Counted from the stretch's first letter, positions 8,914 through 18,361 are shown. The stretch is 64,000 nt of DNA from Polaromonas eurypsychrophila (GCF_014641715.1 NZ_BMIG01000005.1:62001-126000), one strand, 5' to 3'. A program made the numbers and translations. Notes: a model not told the origin generated them from the sequence alone.

Positions 8914-9840
8914 ATGAAATATAAAGACTACTACCTGACCTTGGGCGTGCCCCGCGATGCCAACTTGGATCAAATTAAAAAAGCCTATCGCAAACTCGCT
9001 CGTCAACATCACCCGGACCTCTCGAAAGCGTCCGACGCCGAAGCACACTTTAAGGAAGCTGCGGAAGCTTATTCCACGCTAAAAGATCCTGAGAAGCGGG
9101 CTGCCTACGATGAGCTCGGCCGGCGACCACCGGGCGAGGAGTTTGCACCTCCTCCGCAATGGCGCGATACACACGCATCGGGCGGTCAGTCGTTCGACGA
9201 GATGGATCTGGCCGATATACTGGCCGCGCTGAACCGTGGGCAGCGCGGCGCTCAACACGGGTCTCAACCCCTGGCCGGGCGTGACTACGACACCACTACA
9301 CGCATCAGTCTGGAGGAAGCGCACCGAGGCACAGTACTTAGCTTGTACCTAGGCGAAGGCCCTGATCAGATCGTCTTGGAGGTGACGATTCCCCCAGGTG
9401 TGCGGGAAGGTCAGAAACTGCGGCTGCGTGGCAAGGGCGGCAAAGGCCGCAACGGCGGCGCCGATGGAGACATTTACCTACACATAACGTTGGCACCGCA
9501 TCCGGTGTTTCGCGCCGATGATCACGACCTGTATTTCGACCTGTTGCTAGCCCCCTGGGAAGCAGCATTGGGTGCCGATGTCGAAGTGCCGACACTAGAC
9601 GGTCCCCTGCTATTGACTGTTCCGCCCGGAACCCGCTCGGCCCGCAAGCTGCGGGTACGCGGACGAGGTATGTCCAAAGGCCACAGCGTTAGAGGCGACT
9701 TATACGCTGTGGTGCAAATTGACGTTCCCGCGACGCTCTCAGAGCGTGAGCGGGAACTATTTTCGGAACTGGCGCGTTCTTCGCGCTTCAACCCACGGGC
9801 CATCACCAAGGAGAGTGTGCATGAAACCCCAGCAAGCTGA
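8914..9840 (+). CDS. cbpA: DnaJ-class co-chaperone CbpA
   Basis: The protein has 308 residues. An N-terminal J domain contains HPD (QHHPDLSKASD, residues ~35) and is followed by a Gly/Pro-rich linker and two DnaJ C-terminal beta domains (GTVLSLYLGEGPDQIVLEVTIPPGV; VRGRGMSKG), with no CxxCxGxG zinc finger. This is the CbpA layout: a stress and stationary-phase DnaK partner that also binds DNA. It is followed by the cbpM modulator, overlapping by 20 bases, which confirms the call. It starts the plus-strand stress set. Confidence 0.92.
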   Translation: MKYKDYYLTLGVPRDANLDQIKKAYRKLARQHHPDLSKASDAEAHFKEAAEAYSTLKDPEKRAAYDELGRRPPGEEFAPPPQWRDTHASGGQSFDEMDLADILAALNRGQRGAQHGSQPLAGRDYDTTTRISLEEAHRGTVLSLYLGEGPDQIVLEVTIPPGVREGQKLRLRGKGGKGRNGGADGDIYLHITLAPHPVFRADDHDLYFDLLLAPWEAALGADVEVPTLDGPLLLTVPPGTRSARKLRVRGRGMSKGHSVRGDLYAVVQIDVPATLSERERELFSELARSSRFNPRAITKESVHETPAS

Positions 9841-10156
9841 GTGGATGTGGCTCGACGAGCGCGAAACGGTTAGTCTGACTGAGTTGTGTAGCGTGTGCGA
9901 AATAAGCGCGACCGAGCTGAATGAACTGATTGAATACGGCGCACTGGTGCCGTTGGAAGCTGATCGACCGGCCCAAATTTTCAGCGCGCATAGCATTACG
10001 CAGTTGCGCACAGCGGTCAAGCTGCGCGCCGACTTCGATCTGGACCTGTTCGCAGTGGCCATGCTGCTGGGCTACCTCAATCGCATCGAAGCACTGGAGC
10101 GGCAGGTGAGATCTTTGCAATCACATTTACCCTCACAGGCAATGCCAGGTAAATAG
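9821..10156 (+). CDS. cbpM: Chaperone modulator CbpM
   Basis: This 111-residue protein starts at ATG 9821 inside the end of cbpA, preceded by GGAGAG. It has a MerR-like helix-turn-helix opening (VSLTELCSVCEISATELNELIEYGALVP) and a coiled C-terminus (LNRIEALERQVRSLQSHL), the usual CbpM structure. CbpM binds the J domain of CbpA and inhibits both its co-chaperone and its DNA-binding activity. The strict order cbpA-cbpM supports the name. A longer open frame upstream of 9821 is an out-of-frame reading of cbpA. Confidence 0.88.
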   Translation: MKPQQAEWMWLDERETVSLTELCSVCEISATELNELIEYGALVPLEADRPAQIFSAHSITQLRTAVKLRADFDLDLFAVAMLLGYLNRIEALERQVRSLQSHLPSQAMPGK

Positions 10157-10165
10157 GAAAACTGC

Positions 10166-10867
10166 ATGACACGCACGACTCACCCTGAGCGCCATCGGAG
10201 CCACCGCATCGGATGGCTGCGCGCCGCCGTGCTAGGCGCCAACGACGGTATCGTTTCAACTGCCAGTCTGCTGGTCGGCGTTGCGGCCGCCAGTGCCGAC
10301 CAAAGCAGTATTCTCGTGGCCGGTGTCGCGGCTTTGGTGGCAGGTTCTATGTCGATGGCGGCGGGTGAGTACGTCTCGGTGTACTCGCAGGCCGATACCG
10401 AAAAGGCCGACCTAGCACGCGAGCGCGCTGAGCTTCTAGCCGATCCTGAAGCTGAGCGAAGAGAGCTGACAGCCATTTATGTTGCCCGAGGGCTTGCACC
10501 TCAACTGGCGCAACAGGTCGCAGAGCAGTTGACGCTGCATGACGCCATCGGCGCTCATGCGCGCGATGAACTTGGCATCTCCGAGACCCTCAGCGCGCGG
10601 CCGGTTCAGGCGGCATTCGCGTCAGCCACAAGCTTCGCGCTCGGAGCCGCACTTCCGTTGGCGGTGGCCTGGCTTGTCCCCGGGCGGGGGCTGCTATTTT
10701 GGGTATCTGGAATGTCACTCGTATTCCTTGCATTGCTAGGCATAGCCGCTGCCCGAGCAGGCGGGGCTAACGTTCTGGCTGGCGCTTGGCGCGTCACCTT
10801 CTGGGGCGTGCTTGCGATGGCGGTCACTGCCGGCGTGGGATCGCTATTCGGTGCGGCTGTGGCCTGA
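10166..10867 (+). CDS. VIT1/CCC1-family iron/manganese transporter
   Basis: This 233-residue membrane protein begins after 9 bases of spacer from cbpM. The N-terminal motif LRAAVLGANDGIVSTASLLVGVAAA and SMAAGEYVSVYSQADTEKADLARERAEL are hallmark VIT/CCC1 sequences: first helix with GANDG, then the metal-binding cytoplasmic loop rich in Asp and Glu. Three further helices follow in the C-terminal half. The family moves Fe(II) or Mn(II) out of the cytoplasm. Placement after cbpA-cbpM suggests a role in metal and oxidative stress. Confidence 0.88.
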   Translation: MTRTTHPERHRSHRIGWLRAAVLGANDGIVSTASLLVGVAAASADQSSILVAGVAALVAGSMSMAAGEYVSVYSQADTEKADLARERAELLADPEAERRELTAIYVARGLAPQLAQQVAEQLTLHDAIGAHARDELGISETLSARPVQAAFASATSFALGAALPLAVAWLVPGRGLLFWVSGMSLVFLALLGIAAARAGGANVLAGAWRVTFWGVLAMAVTAGVGSLFGAAVA

Positions 10868-10906
10868 CAGGGCGACCACATTGCATTTACTCATTTCGCC
10901 CCCTCG

Positions 10907-11500
10907 TCACTGCGCCCCACGCCCAAGACGCGTCAATTTCTCTAGCCAGCGTTCAGCGTCTTCGGTTTTCATATTCGCCGTCATTCCAATCAAGGTCTCA
11001 TGCACGGGGCCTATGCCGACGAAACCGAGTATGTTGCGCTCCAAAGACTTGATGCTGTGAGCGCGAAAATACCACTTGTAGACAATCACTGGCATGCCCA
11101 TGGTCACAACGACACGCGCAGAGCGCCCTGTCAGGCCTTTCTTTCCAAAGGGATTGCCGCCGACCTCTCGCGTGAACGCGAAGCCGGGGCGAGCCACTTG
11201 CTCCAGAAAACCTTTTAGTAATGCTGGCATGTCGCCTAACCACAAGGGAAAGAACAGCACAAGGTGTTCGGCCCAGCGGATGTCATCTTGTGCTTGCTGA
11301 AGGCCTGCCGGCAGTGCTCCCGTCTCCCAAGCCTTCTGGCTTGCAAGCAACGGAAAGTTAAGCACGGCCACATCAACTTTGCGCACAACGTGGCCGGCTG
11401 CTTCTGCTCCCACAGGGTAAGAGGAGGCAAGCGCATGGCACAAATGCGGCTCACTCGCGTCGGGGTGCCCCTGAATAAGGAGAACACGTTTGCCATTCAT
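10907..11500 (-). CDS. Flavodoxin-fold NAD(P)H quinone reductase (KefF/MdaB-like)
   Basis: The protein has 197 residues. It opens with KRVLLIQGHPDASEPHLCHALA, the phosphate-binding loop of the Flavodoxin_2 family, and has AEHLVLFFPLWLGDMPALLKGFLEQV, the flavin-contacting strand and loop of NQO1/MdaB-type quinone reductases. It is cytoplasmic and likely reduces quinones by two electrons. It starts within the stop of the small cytochrome gene (4-base overlap), so a small redox operon is likely. Its end lies 39 bases from the convergent VIT gene. Confidence 0.82.
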   Translation of the reverse strand: MNGKRVLLIQGHPDASEPHLCHALASSYPVGAEAAGHVVRKVDVAVLNFPLLASQKAWETGALPAGLQQAQDDIRWAEHLVLFFPLWLGDMPALLKGFLEQVARPGFAFTREVGGNPFGKKGLTGRSARVVVTMGMPVIVYKWYFRAHSIKSLERNILGFVGIGPVHETLIGMTANMKTEDAERWLEKLTRLGRGAQ

Positions 11501-11841
11501 TTGCTGGAACTCACGCGGCCATCTGATTGGGAGTATCGGTAGATGGCGTCATTGAGGTAGCGCGTGACCTCGACAATGTCAGCGTCATCCCACTGCAAAC
11601 CAGCAGTACCCTGCCAGCGACTTACTTGAAGCTTGAGACTGTCCCAGTCATAGGCGAGCTTGCCGTTACGCCAATGCATTTGTGTGGTGTGGCAGGTGAC
11701 GCAATGGGTCGTGTACAGCAGCTGTCCCCGCGTTGCCACGGGCACCTGCTGCGCGTACGACATGGCGCCGGCACCCGCCAAGGCCATGAACAACATGATT
11801 TTTCGGGTCACTATGGAAATGCGAGTTTCTTGGTACGACAC
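11497..11841 (-). CDS. Small periplasmic c-type cytochrome
   Basis: The product is 114 residues, or shorter if an internal start such as MLFMALAGAG is used. A hydrophobic signal ending in SYAQ is followed by one haem site, CVTCHTT, and a long acidic/aromatic tail (YDWDSLKLQVSRWQ). This resembles cytochromes of the SorB/DUF-type c family linked to electron transfer. The axial Met is not obvious; a distal Met is absent, so the second ligand may be His or missing. It overlaps the quinone reductase gene by 4 bases. Confidence 0.7.
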   Translation of the reverse strand: MSYQETRISIVTRKIMLFMALAGAGAMSYAQQVPVATRGQLLYTTHCVTCHTTQMHWRNGKLAYDWDSLKLQVSRWQGTAGLQWDDADIVEVTRYLNDAIYRYSQSDGRVSSSK

Positions 11842-11850
11842 ATGGCTGCA

Positions 11851-12045
11851 TCAGCCCTGGCGCGCGGGACAGGTGTTAATGCCCAACAAGCTGTAGATAG
11901 GGCACAGGCCGACCGCACCGGTCACCAAGGGGATCAAGCCGACATAGCCCCACAACCCGATCGTCCCGGAGATCGACAAGCCGATCAGAATCAGGCCTGC
12001 AGTGACGCGCAGACCACGGTCAAATACACCTTCGTTAATTTTCAT
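11851..12045 (-). CDS. DUF2892 (YgaP-type) inner-membrane protein
   Basis: This 64-residue protein has two helices (GLILIGLSISGTIGLWGYVGLIPLVTGAVGLCPIYSLLGINTCP). The NEGVFDRGLRVTAG start and the LCPIYSLLGINTC end are the standard DUF2892 pattern, with two Cys near the second helix. Related domains are fused to rhodanese in YgaP and may move thiosulfate or thiocyanate. It lies 9 bases before the small cytochrome gene in the same direction. Confidence 0.85.
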   Translation of the reverse strand: MKINEGVFDRGLRVTAGLILIGLSISGTIGLWGYVGLIPLVTGAVGLCPIYSLLGINTCPARQG

Positions 12046-12131
12046 GATGATTTCCTTCTGGATTGACTCACACGGTGATGCACAGCTTCAGGTTAAGCAA
12101 TTCGTCACGCACCTCATTGAGCTGGATCAAC

Positions 12132-13658
12132 TCAAACTGTCTTGGTCAGGTAGCCCATCCACGACCAGTAAGTCAGCGCAAAGATGACCAGCAGCGCAAA
12201 AGCCGCCAGGGTGATCACCAGCCCGGTACGAATGAAATCCGGCGCATCAAACGTATCCGTGCCGTAGGCGATCATGTTTTGCGGCGCGTTGACCGGCAGA
12301 ATGAAACCAAAGCTCACCACAAACTGCAAAAGCATGGTCATGCCGATCACATTGATGCCTGGGGTCTGCACAGCCATCAGAACACTGATGATGATCGGGA
12401 TCATGGTGGAGGCAAGCGCCGTCGCGCTGGCGAAGCCCAGGTGAATAACAATCAGAAAAAGCGACAGCAGCATCAGGATGGCGAAGGCGCTGGCCTGCTG
12501 CAGCCCCAGGTTCTGCACGATCAGGTTGGCCAGCCAACCAGCCGCGTTGGTTTTAAGCAGCGCGGTCCCGATGCTTATACCAACGGCGAAAAGAACTACG
12601 GTACCCCACGGAAACCCCCTTTGGGACTCGCTCCAGTTCATCACCCCCAGGCGGGGTAACAACATGAGGGAAATTGCGGCAATGGTGGTCGACGAGGTGT
12701 CGAAGTTATGCAGCACCTTCTCGGTGGCCCAGAAACCGAGCAGCACCAGTACGATAGTCAGAAGTTTCCATTCTTTCGAAGTCATCTTCCCAAGCGAATC
12801 GAGTTGACTGCGTATCGTCGCCCGGCCACCCTCGATCTCTGCCATCTCAGGTTTCATCATGCGCGTCATGATGAAGTACACCGCAACACTCATGAGAGCC
12901 GAAAACGGAGCACCGGCGACGAACCACTCCGCCCAGGTGATCGTGGTTTGGAACTGCTTCTCTATAAATCCTATTGCGACCATGTTTTGCGCCGCAGCAG
13001 TTTTGATGCCAACATTCCAGACGCTGGCAGTCTGTGCGGCGGTGATCACCAGCAAACCGGCAAAGCGGCTGCGCTTGTCCACCTTGAAAGCCAGGATGAA
13101 GCCCATCATGATGGGTACCAGGCAGGCGACGCGCGCTGTTGTACTGGGCACGATGAAGGACAACAGAAAACCGACGACCATGGCCCCGACGACGATGTGG
13201 TTAGTCTTGGCATCGACTTTTGACAAGACCAGAAGTGCGATGCGTCTGTCCAGGCCGGTGGCAGTCATTGCGGCAGCGATGAAGCAGGCAGCGGCTACCA
13301 ACGCAACTGCGCTGTTGGAGAAACCCGAGAGCGCCAGCGCCAGCGCCGCCCCGGTGCCCATGTCGGCGCCGGTGGGTTTAGCCGCATCGGGGACGTAGGC
13401 GAGCAAAAACACCATCAGTGCGCCTATCACCACCGCGCTCACGGCGTAGTCCAGCGCTTCTGTCATCCATACGATGACGGCAAAGGCAAGAATGGCCAAC
13501 ATCACCTGTCCAGCCAGCGGCAAGCCTTGCGCTGCCGGCATCCACAAAACAGCGACCAAGGCGGCCATCGCAGCAAGAAGCCCAAGCTTCGCGACGACAG
13601 TCCCGCCGGCTACGGCTGGCTTGGCCTGGACGACATTAGCGCTTGATGGGGAGGTCAT
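12132..13658 (-). CDS. DASS (SLC13)-family anion permease
   Basis: The protein has about 508 residues from ATG 13658, with a 16-base gap from the P-type ATPase; an open frame further upstream overlaps that ATPase and is discarded. There are 11-12 hydrophobic helices with two SNS/SxT-type hairpin regions (GFSNSAVALVAAA and FIVPSTTARVACLVPIM; then NAPQNMIAYGTD). These are the dicarboxylate- and Na+-binding hairpins of DASS carriers. The substrate could be a di/tricarboxylate or sulfate; the sequence does not decide. It is probably co-transcribed with the ATPase and alcohol dehydrogenase upstream. Confidence 0.85.
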   Translation of the reverse strand: MTSPSSANVVQAKPAVAGGTVVAKLGLLAAMAALVAVLWMPAAQGLPLAGQVMLAILAFAVIVWMTEALDYAVSAVVIGALMVFLLAYVPDAAKPTGADMGTGAALALALSGFSNSAVALVAAACFIAAAMTATGLDRRIALLVLSKVDAKTNHIVVGAMVVGFLLSFIVPSTTARVACLVPIMMGFILAFKVDKRSRFAGLLVITAAQTASVWNVGIKTAAAQNMVAIGFIEKQFQTTITWAEWFVAGAPFSALMSVAVYFIMTRMMKPEMAEIEGGRATIRSQLDSLGKMTSKEWKLLTIVLVLLGFWATEKVLHNFDTSSTTIAAISLMLLPRLGVMNWSESQRGFPWGTVVLFAVGISIGTALLKTNAAGWLANLIVQNLGLQQASAFAILMLLSLFLIVIHLGFASATALASTMIPIIISVLMAVQTPGINVIGMTMLLQFVVSFGFILPVNAPQNMIAYGTDTFDAPDFIRTGLVITLAAFALLVIFALTYWSWMGYLTKTV

Positions 13659-13674
13659 GAGGGGCTTTCGTTGG

Positions 13675-16512
13675 TTACCTGGGGCTGAGTGGAGCTCGTG
13701 CCGGCCCGCCGTGATCTGCATCTGATTGGTGGCGGGCACGGCCCACGAGCTTGCGCAGTTCGCTGAACCACAGCACAACACTGCCCATGGCCGCGCAGAC
13801 GCCCCACTGAGCGAGCGTCAATGGCGCGGTGCCGAACGCGAGGTTCAGAAAGTTGATATGAACCACAGCCACCTGCAACAAAGCCGACAGCGCGACCGCC
13901 GCCCAAAGCCAGGGGTTGACGAACAGCGATGCGAACGCACTGGCGGTTTCCGATCTGGCAGTGAAGCAGGTGAACAAGCTGGTGAAAACCAGCACTGTGA
14001 AGCCAGCGGTACGGGCCGTTGCAAGATCAAATGTGCCCTCAATCAACCCGCCGGGCAGGTACAAATCGATGGTCAGCAACGTCACCGCCGCAATCACCAA
14101 GCCGGTTTGAATGACGGTTGCCCACATGCGACGGTCAATCAGGCGTTCGTTGGCGTGGCGTGGCTTGCGGCCCATCAAGTCGTCGGTGGGTGGATCGATC
14201 CCCATCGCCAGCGCGGGGCCGGAGTCGGTGATGAGGTTGATCCATAGAAGCTGAGTCGCGAGCAGTGGCAACACCACGGCCTCGCCCCCACCCTGGAGCC
14301 CGATCACCCCCGCCCCCACCACCCCCAGGAAGACCGTCAGCACCTCGCCCATGTTGGAAGTCAAAAGGTACCGCAAGAATTTGCGGATGTTGTCCAGGAT
14401 GGCGCGTCCCTCGCGCACCGCTTCAACGATGGTGGCAAAGTTATCGTCCGCCAAAATCATTCGGGCGGCCTGCTTGGTTACCTCGGTACCGGTCACGCCC
14501 ATGGCAACGCCAATATCGGCTGTTTTTAGTGCCGGAGCGTCGTTGACCCCGTCGCCAGTCATGGCGACGACATGGCCCTCGGCCTGCAGCGCATTGACGA
14601 TGCGCAGCTTGTGTTGGGGCGATACGCGCGCGAAGACTGACGTTGTGCGCACCGCATCGCGCAAGGCTGCGTCGTCGAGCGTATCCAACTCCAGTCCCGT
14701 CAGCGCCGCCTCACCGGCCTCCACTATGCCAAGGTCGGCAGCAATACGTGCCGCCGTGCGCGGGTGGTCTCCGGTGATCATGACGGTGCGGATGCCGGCG
14801 CGGCGGGCCTCGCGGATGGCAACCACCGCTTCTTCGCGTGGTGGGTCGATGATGCCCGCCGTGCCGGCGAAAATCAGGCCGTGCTCCAGCGCCTCGCCAC
14901 CGTCCAGATCCTCGTTAGCAGCAAGCGGTCGGTAGGCCACGGCCAGGGTTCGTAGCGCTGCATCAGACAGTGCATCGACATCAGCCATCAGCCTGGCCCG
15001 CTGCGCGGGGTCCAGCTCCACCACTTCCATGCCCACTCGAACCCGAGTACACCTCTGAAGCAGCACGTCCGGCGCGCCCTTGGCGACCAGCACACGCTCA
15101 CCCCCATGCTCATGGTCAATTGCGATGGCGGACATCATCTTTCGATCGGAGGTGAACGGGACCTCCCGGACGCGCTCGAATCGCTGCTCGCGCCGTTCAT
15201 TCACGCCCAGCTTGCGCTCAGCCACCAGAAAGGCTGCCTCGGTGGGGTCGCCATGAATCTCCCAAACGCCACCCTGTTGGCGCAGGTCCGCGTTGCTGGC
15301 CAGGCTGCCGCCACTGAGCACCACGATTTGCTCCGCGTGCAGCGGCCCCACAGTCAGCGCCATGCCATCGCGCTCCACCTGTCCGTGCGGTTCGTAACCG
15401 ACGCCGGTGACATGGGTGCCACCCGAAGCAGTCATCACCTGCTCGATGGTCATCTCCGCGCGGGTCAGGGTGCCCGTCTTGTCTGAGCAGATCACCGACG
15501 CGCTGCCCAAGGTCTCCACGGAGGACAGCTTCTTGACGATGGCGTTGTGCCGTGCCATCCGCTGCACACCCAGGGCCAGCACCACCGACAGGATCGCGGG
15601 CAGGCCTTCTGGCACTGCCGCCACTGCAAGGGCCACGCCGAGCAGCAACACCGCAATCACGTCGGCAGCATTGCGGATGTCGGAGATCATCAAAAGCGTT
15701 GCCACCACCACGGCGGCAATCACCAGCACCGCAATGCCCAGCATGCGTCCGACGCTGGCCACTTCGTTTTGCAGCGGTGTCGGCTTTTCAGGTGTGGCTT
15801 CAAGCAGGTGGGCGATCAGGCCGATCTGGGTCGCCATACCGGTTGCGGTGACCACGACGCGCGCGGTCCCCTGCGCGACGGCCGTTCCCATGAAGACCAT
15901 GTTGAGCTGATCTCCAAGTGCCAGCGGCTTTGGTAACGTGGTCGGGTCCTTCGTTACAGCCTCGCTCTCGCCGGTGAGCGACGCTTCCTGCACGCGCAGG
16001 GTTGCGGTCTGAACCAAGCGGCCATCTGCCCCCACCGAGTCACCTTCGCCAAGAACAAGCAGGTCTCCCCGTACCAGTTCAGCACTGGGGACACGCAGCT
16101 CCCGGCCGTCACGCATGACTGCCGACGTGGCGGCAGTCATGCGGTCCAACGCGGCGACGGCGTCAACCGCCTTGACCTCCTGCACATAACCCAGCGCAGC
16201 GTTGATAAGGACAACGGCGGCGATAACGATGGCATCCACCGGCAAGCCGGCCGCGCCTTCGACCATCCAGGCGGCAAGTGCGATGACGATGGCAGCGAGC
16301 AGAAGGTAGACCAGGGGGTCCTGAAAGTGCGCCAGAACACGACGCCAGGCAGGTACCGGTGGGACTGCGCGCAACTCGTTCGCACCGTCTGCAGCCAGAC
16401 GACGGGCCGCTTCGTGGGACGTGAGTCCGGCTTCAAGGTCTGCCCCGAAGTCCCTTGCCACTTCACTAGCATCCGTAATCGACGGATTGCCTTTGCGGTC
16501 TGGTGGCTCCAT
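13675..16512 (-). CDS. Type II cation-transporting P-type ATPase (Ca2+-ATPase-like)
   Basis: This 945-residue protein has the full type II layout: cation N-terminus, TGES in the actuator domain, VAAVPEGLPA in helix M4 (the calcium-site Glu), SDKTGTLT, TGDHPRTA, GDGVNDAPALK, and M6 INLITDSGPALAMGIDP. M6 Asn and Asp are kept, in line with SERCA/PMR1-like pumps. A C-terminal cation-ATPase helix block completes it. Such ATPases are common in FNR-controlled stress islands of betaproteobacteria. The gene ends 16 bases before the DASS permease and starts 9 bases after the alcohol dehydrogenase gene. Confidence 0.9.
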   Translation of the reverse strand: MEPPDRKGNPSITDASEVARDFGADLEAGLTSHEAARRLAADGANELRAVPPVPAWRRVLAHFQDPLVYLLLAAIVIALAAWMVEGAAGLPVDAIVIAAVVLINAALGYVQEVKAVDAVAALDRMTAATSAVMRDGRELRVPSAELVRGDLLVLGEGDSVGADGRLVQTATLRVQEASLTGESEAVTKDPTTLPKPLALGDQLNMVFMGTAVAQGTARVVVTATGMATQIGLIAHLLEATPEKPTPLQNEVASVGRMLGIAVLVIAAVVVATLLMISDIRNAADVIAVLLLGVALAVAAVPEGLPAILSVVLALGVQRMARHNAIVKKLSSVETLGSASVICSDKTGTLTRAEMTIEQVMTASGGTHVTGVGYEPHGQVERDGMALTVGPLHAEQIVVLSGGSLASNADLRQQGGVWEIHGDPTEAAFLVAERKLGVNERREQRFERVREVPFTSDRKMMSAIAIDHEHGGERVLVAKGAPDVLLQRCTRVRVGMEVVELDPAQRARLMADVDALSDAALRTLAVAYRPLAANEDLDGGEALEHGLIFAGTAGIIDPPREEAVVAIREARRAGIRTVMITGDHPRTAARIAADLGIVEAGEAALTGLELDTLDDAALRDAVRTTSVFARVSPQHKLRIVNALQAEGHVVAMTGDGVNDAPALKTADIGVAMGVTGTEVTKQAARMILADDNFATIVEAVREGRAILDNIRKFLRYLLTSNMGEVLTVFLGVVGAGVIGLQGGGEAVVLPLLATQLLWINLITDSGPALAMGIDPPTDDLMGRKPRHANERLIDRRMWATVIQTGLVIAAVTLLTIDLYLPGGLIEGTFDLATARTAGFTVLVFTSLFTCFTARSETASAFASLFVNPWLWAAVALSALLQVAVVHINFLNLAFGTAPLTLAQWGVCAAMGSVVLWFSELRKLVGRARHQSDADHGGPARAPLSPR

Positions 16513-16521
16513 GATGCCGCC

Positions 16522-17559
16522 TCAGACCTCGATGATGACTTTCAGGGCCTTGGTTTCAGCCGCCCTGCTGAAGGTGTCGTAAGCCTGAAGAATTTCAGTC
16601 AACTTGAATCGGTGGGTGATCAGCTGCTTGGCATCGACACGCTTGGACTGCACCGTTTTGAGCAGCATGGGAACTGAAAACGTGTCGACCAGCCCGGTGG
16701 TGATCGTCACGTTATGCGACCAAAGGCGCTCCAGGTCCAAGTCGACCTTGCAGCCATGCACACCAACGTTTGCGATGGTTCCTCCCGCCGCGACGATGTC
16801 CTGGCACAGCTTGAAAGTCGCCGGAATGCCGACTGCCTCAATAGACGTGTCCACGCCGCGCCCGCCGGTTAGCTTCATGACTTGCGCGGCCGCATCGCCC
16901 TGAGCACTGTTAACGGTGGCGGTTGCGCCAAAGCGTTGGGCCACGGCAAGGCGGCTATCGTCCACATCCACCATGATAATTTCGGCCGGCGCAAAAAACT
17001 GGGCAGTGAGCAGAGAAGCCAGGCCGATCGGGCCGGAGCCGACGATGGCGACACTGGAGCCCGGCTTGACCTTGCCGTTGAGCACGCCACATTCGAAACC
17101 GGTCGGCAGGATGTCGCTCAGCATGACCAGCGCTTCTTCGTCAGCCCCGTCTGGAATGGGGTGCAGGCTGGACTCCGCATGGGGAATGCGGACGAACTCT
17201 GCCTGAGTGCCATCAATGGTGTGCCCCAGCATCCAACCGCCGGTGGTGCAGTGCGAATACATGCTCCTGCGGCAAAACTCGCAGCGACCGCAGGCGCTGA
17301 TGCAAGAGATAAGAACCCGGTCGCCAGGTTTGAAAGTACTAACGCCGGGGCCCACGGTGTCCACAATGCCAACTCCCTCATGCCCCAGCACCGTGCCGGG
17401 CTTGCATGTCGCTACGTCGCCTTTGAGAATATGCAGATCGGTACCGCAGATCGTGGTTCTGGTGATGCGGATGATCGCGTCGGTGGGGGCTTGAATGAGC
17501 GGCTTGTCACGCTCCTCAAGAGTCTTGAGGCCGGGGCCGTGGTAGACGAGGGATTGCAT
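16522..17559 (-). CDS. Zinc-dependent alcohol dehydrogenase (medium chain)
   Basis: The protein has 345 residues from ATG 17559, which has AAGGAAA at good distance; a longer frame to 17607 is open. Catalytic zinc ligands are visible as CGTD (Cys ~37) and GHEGVG; the structural zinc loop is CGRCEFCRRSMYSHC. The Rossmann motif reads VGSGPIG with a following acidic residue (MVDVDD), pointing to NAD+. It resembles the alcohol dehydrogenases of low-oxygen loci in Burkholderia and relatives. It heads a minus-strand set with the P-type ATPase and DASS permease. A perfect FNR-type box lies about 150 bases upstream. Confidence 0.9.
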   Translation of the reverse strand: MQSLVYHGPGLKTLEERDKPLIQAPTDAIIRITRTTICGTDLHILKGDVATCKPGTVLGHEGVGIVDTVGPGVSTFKPGDRVLISCISACGRCEFCRRSMYSHCTTGGWMLGHTIDGTQAEFVRIPHAESSLHPIPDGADEEALVMLSDILPTGFECGVLNGKVKPGSSVAIVGSGPIGLASLLTAQFFAPAEIIMVDVDDSRLAVAQRFGATATVNSAQGDAAAQVMKLTGGRGVDTSIEAVGIPATFKLCQDIVAAGGTIANVGVHGCKVDLDLERLWSHNVTITTGLVDTFSVPMLLKTVQSKRVDAKQLITHRFKLTEILQAYDTFSRAAETKALKVIIEV

Positions 17560-17705
17560 GGCGACATTTCCTTTTGAGATTGCTCTCAACCGGATAGCGC
17601 TTTGCACACCTGATACTGCGCTGCAGACATTTGGTGCTTTAACTCAGCGCTTCTCCAGACTCAAGCCTGTTCGCCCCAGTATGAAATTTCGCCGACGGAG
17701 TAGTG

Positions 17706-17719
17706 TTGATGCAGATCAA
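17706..17719. promoter_or_regulatory. FNR/ANR-type box upstream of the alcohol dehydrogenase set
   Basis: TTGAT-GCAG-ATCAA is a perfect match to the FNR/ANR consensus in the 240-base spacer between the DksA-like gene and the alcohol dehydrogenase gene. At about 147 bases before the ATG it leaves room for a class II promoter with a leader, so low-oxygen control of the minus-strand set is likely. The rest of this spacer shows no gene. Confidence 0.6.
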
Positions 17720-17800
17720 GCCCGACGCAGAGCGCGGGAAACAGAATGTAAGGGCTGCTGCTGGGGCGCAACTGCGCTGAGCGGCTGACAGAGGAAACGT

Positions 17801-18184
17801 TCAGCGTCGGTTGGCGCTGTGTCCGTGTTCGCGAACGGCCTGGCAGGCGGTGCAGAAGGGGGTAGCAACCAAGGCCATCAGGCGGCCGAGATCAATCGTT
17901 TCGCCGCAGTCTGAGCAGTTCCCGTAACTGCGGTCAGCCAGGCGACGGCGCGCGGCCAACACATCGTCCAGCTCACTGGCGGCGTGTTCGGCGTTGACCT
18001 CGTCTACAGTGGCCAACGCGTGCGACGCCGCCACATCCTTGAAGTCAACCACCCCAAGCGGCCCGGCCTCGTTGGCTTCGTGCATCAGTTCATTGGTGAA
18101 CTGAAGGACATAACGCAGCTCAGCTTCCCGCCGGGCGAGCCGCTTAATGAAGAAAGACTCCATGCCCGCGTTGTATATGTTCAT
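17801..18184 (-). CDS. DksA/TraR-type zinc-finger protein
   Basis: The protein has 127 residues from ATG 18184, preceded by GAGG. It starts with a helical part (FIKRLARREAELRYVLQFTNELMHE) and ends in a C4 zinc finger, CSDCGETIDLGRLMALVATPFCTAC, as in DksA/TraR regulators that enter the RNA polymerase secondary channel. The D-x2-D-x3-A-coiled tip of true DksA is not clearly present, so it is a relative rather than DksA itself. It lies between the low-oxygen box and a divergent histidine kinase. Confidence 0.8.
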   Translation of the reverse strand: MNIYNAGMESFFIKRLARREAELRYVLQFTNELMHEANEAGPLGVVDFKDVAASHALATVDEVNAEHAASELDDVLAARRRLADRSYGNCSDCGETIDLGRLMALVATPFCTACQAVREHGHSANRR

Positions 18185-18361
18185 GAGAAACCTCATTACT
18201 ATTGCGCACCATTTTGTGCATGGCAGCCGTGAATGTTCTTGATCTGGCGCAAGAGCAGGCGCCGCTGACAGAAAGAAATGCTGAGACCGTTTGCAAGCTC
18301 GAAGCCCTGTTCCGTGTCGCCCAACGGGGTATACACTCAGAAACATGTCGAGCTGGCCGAC

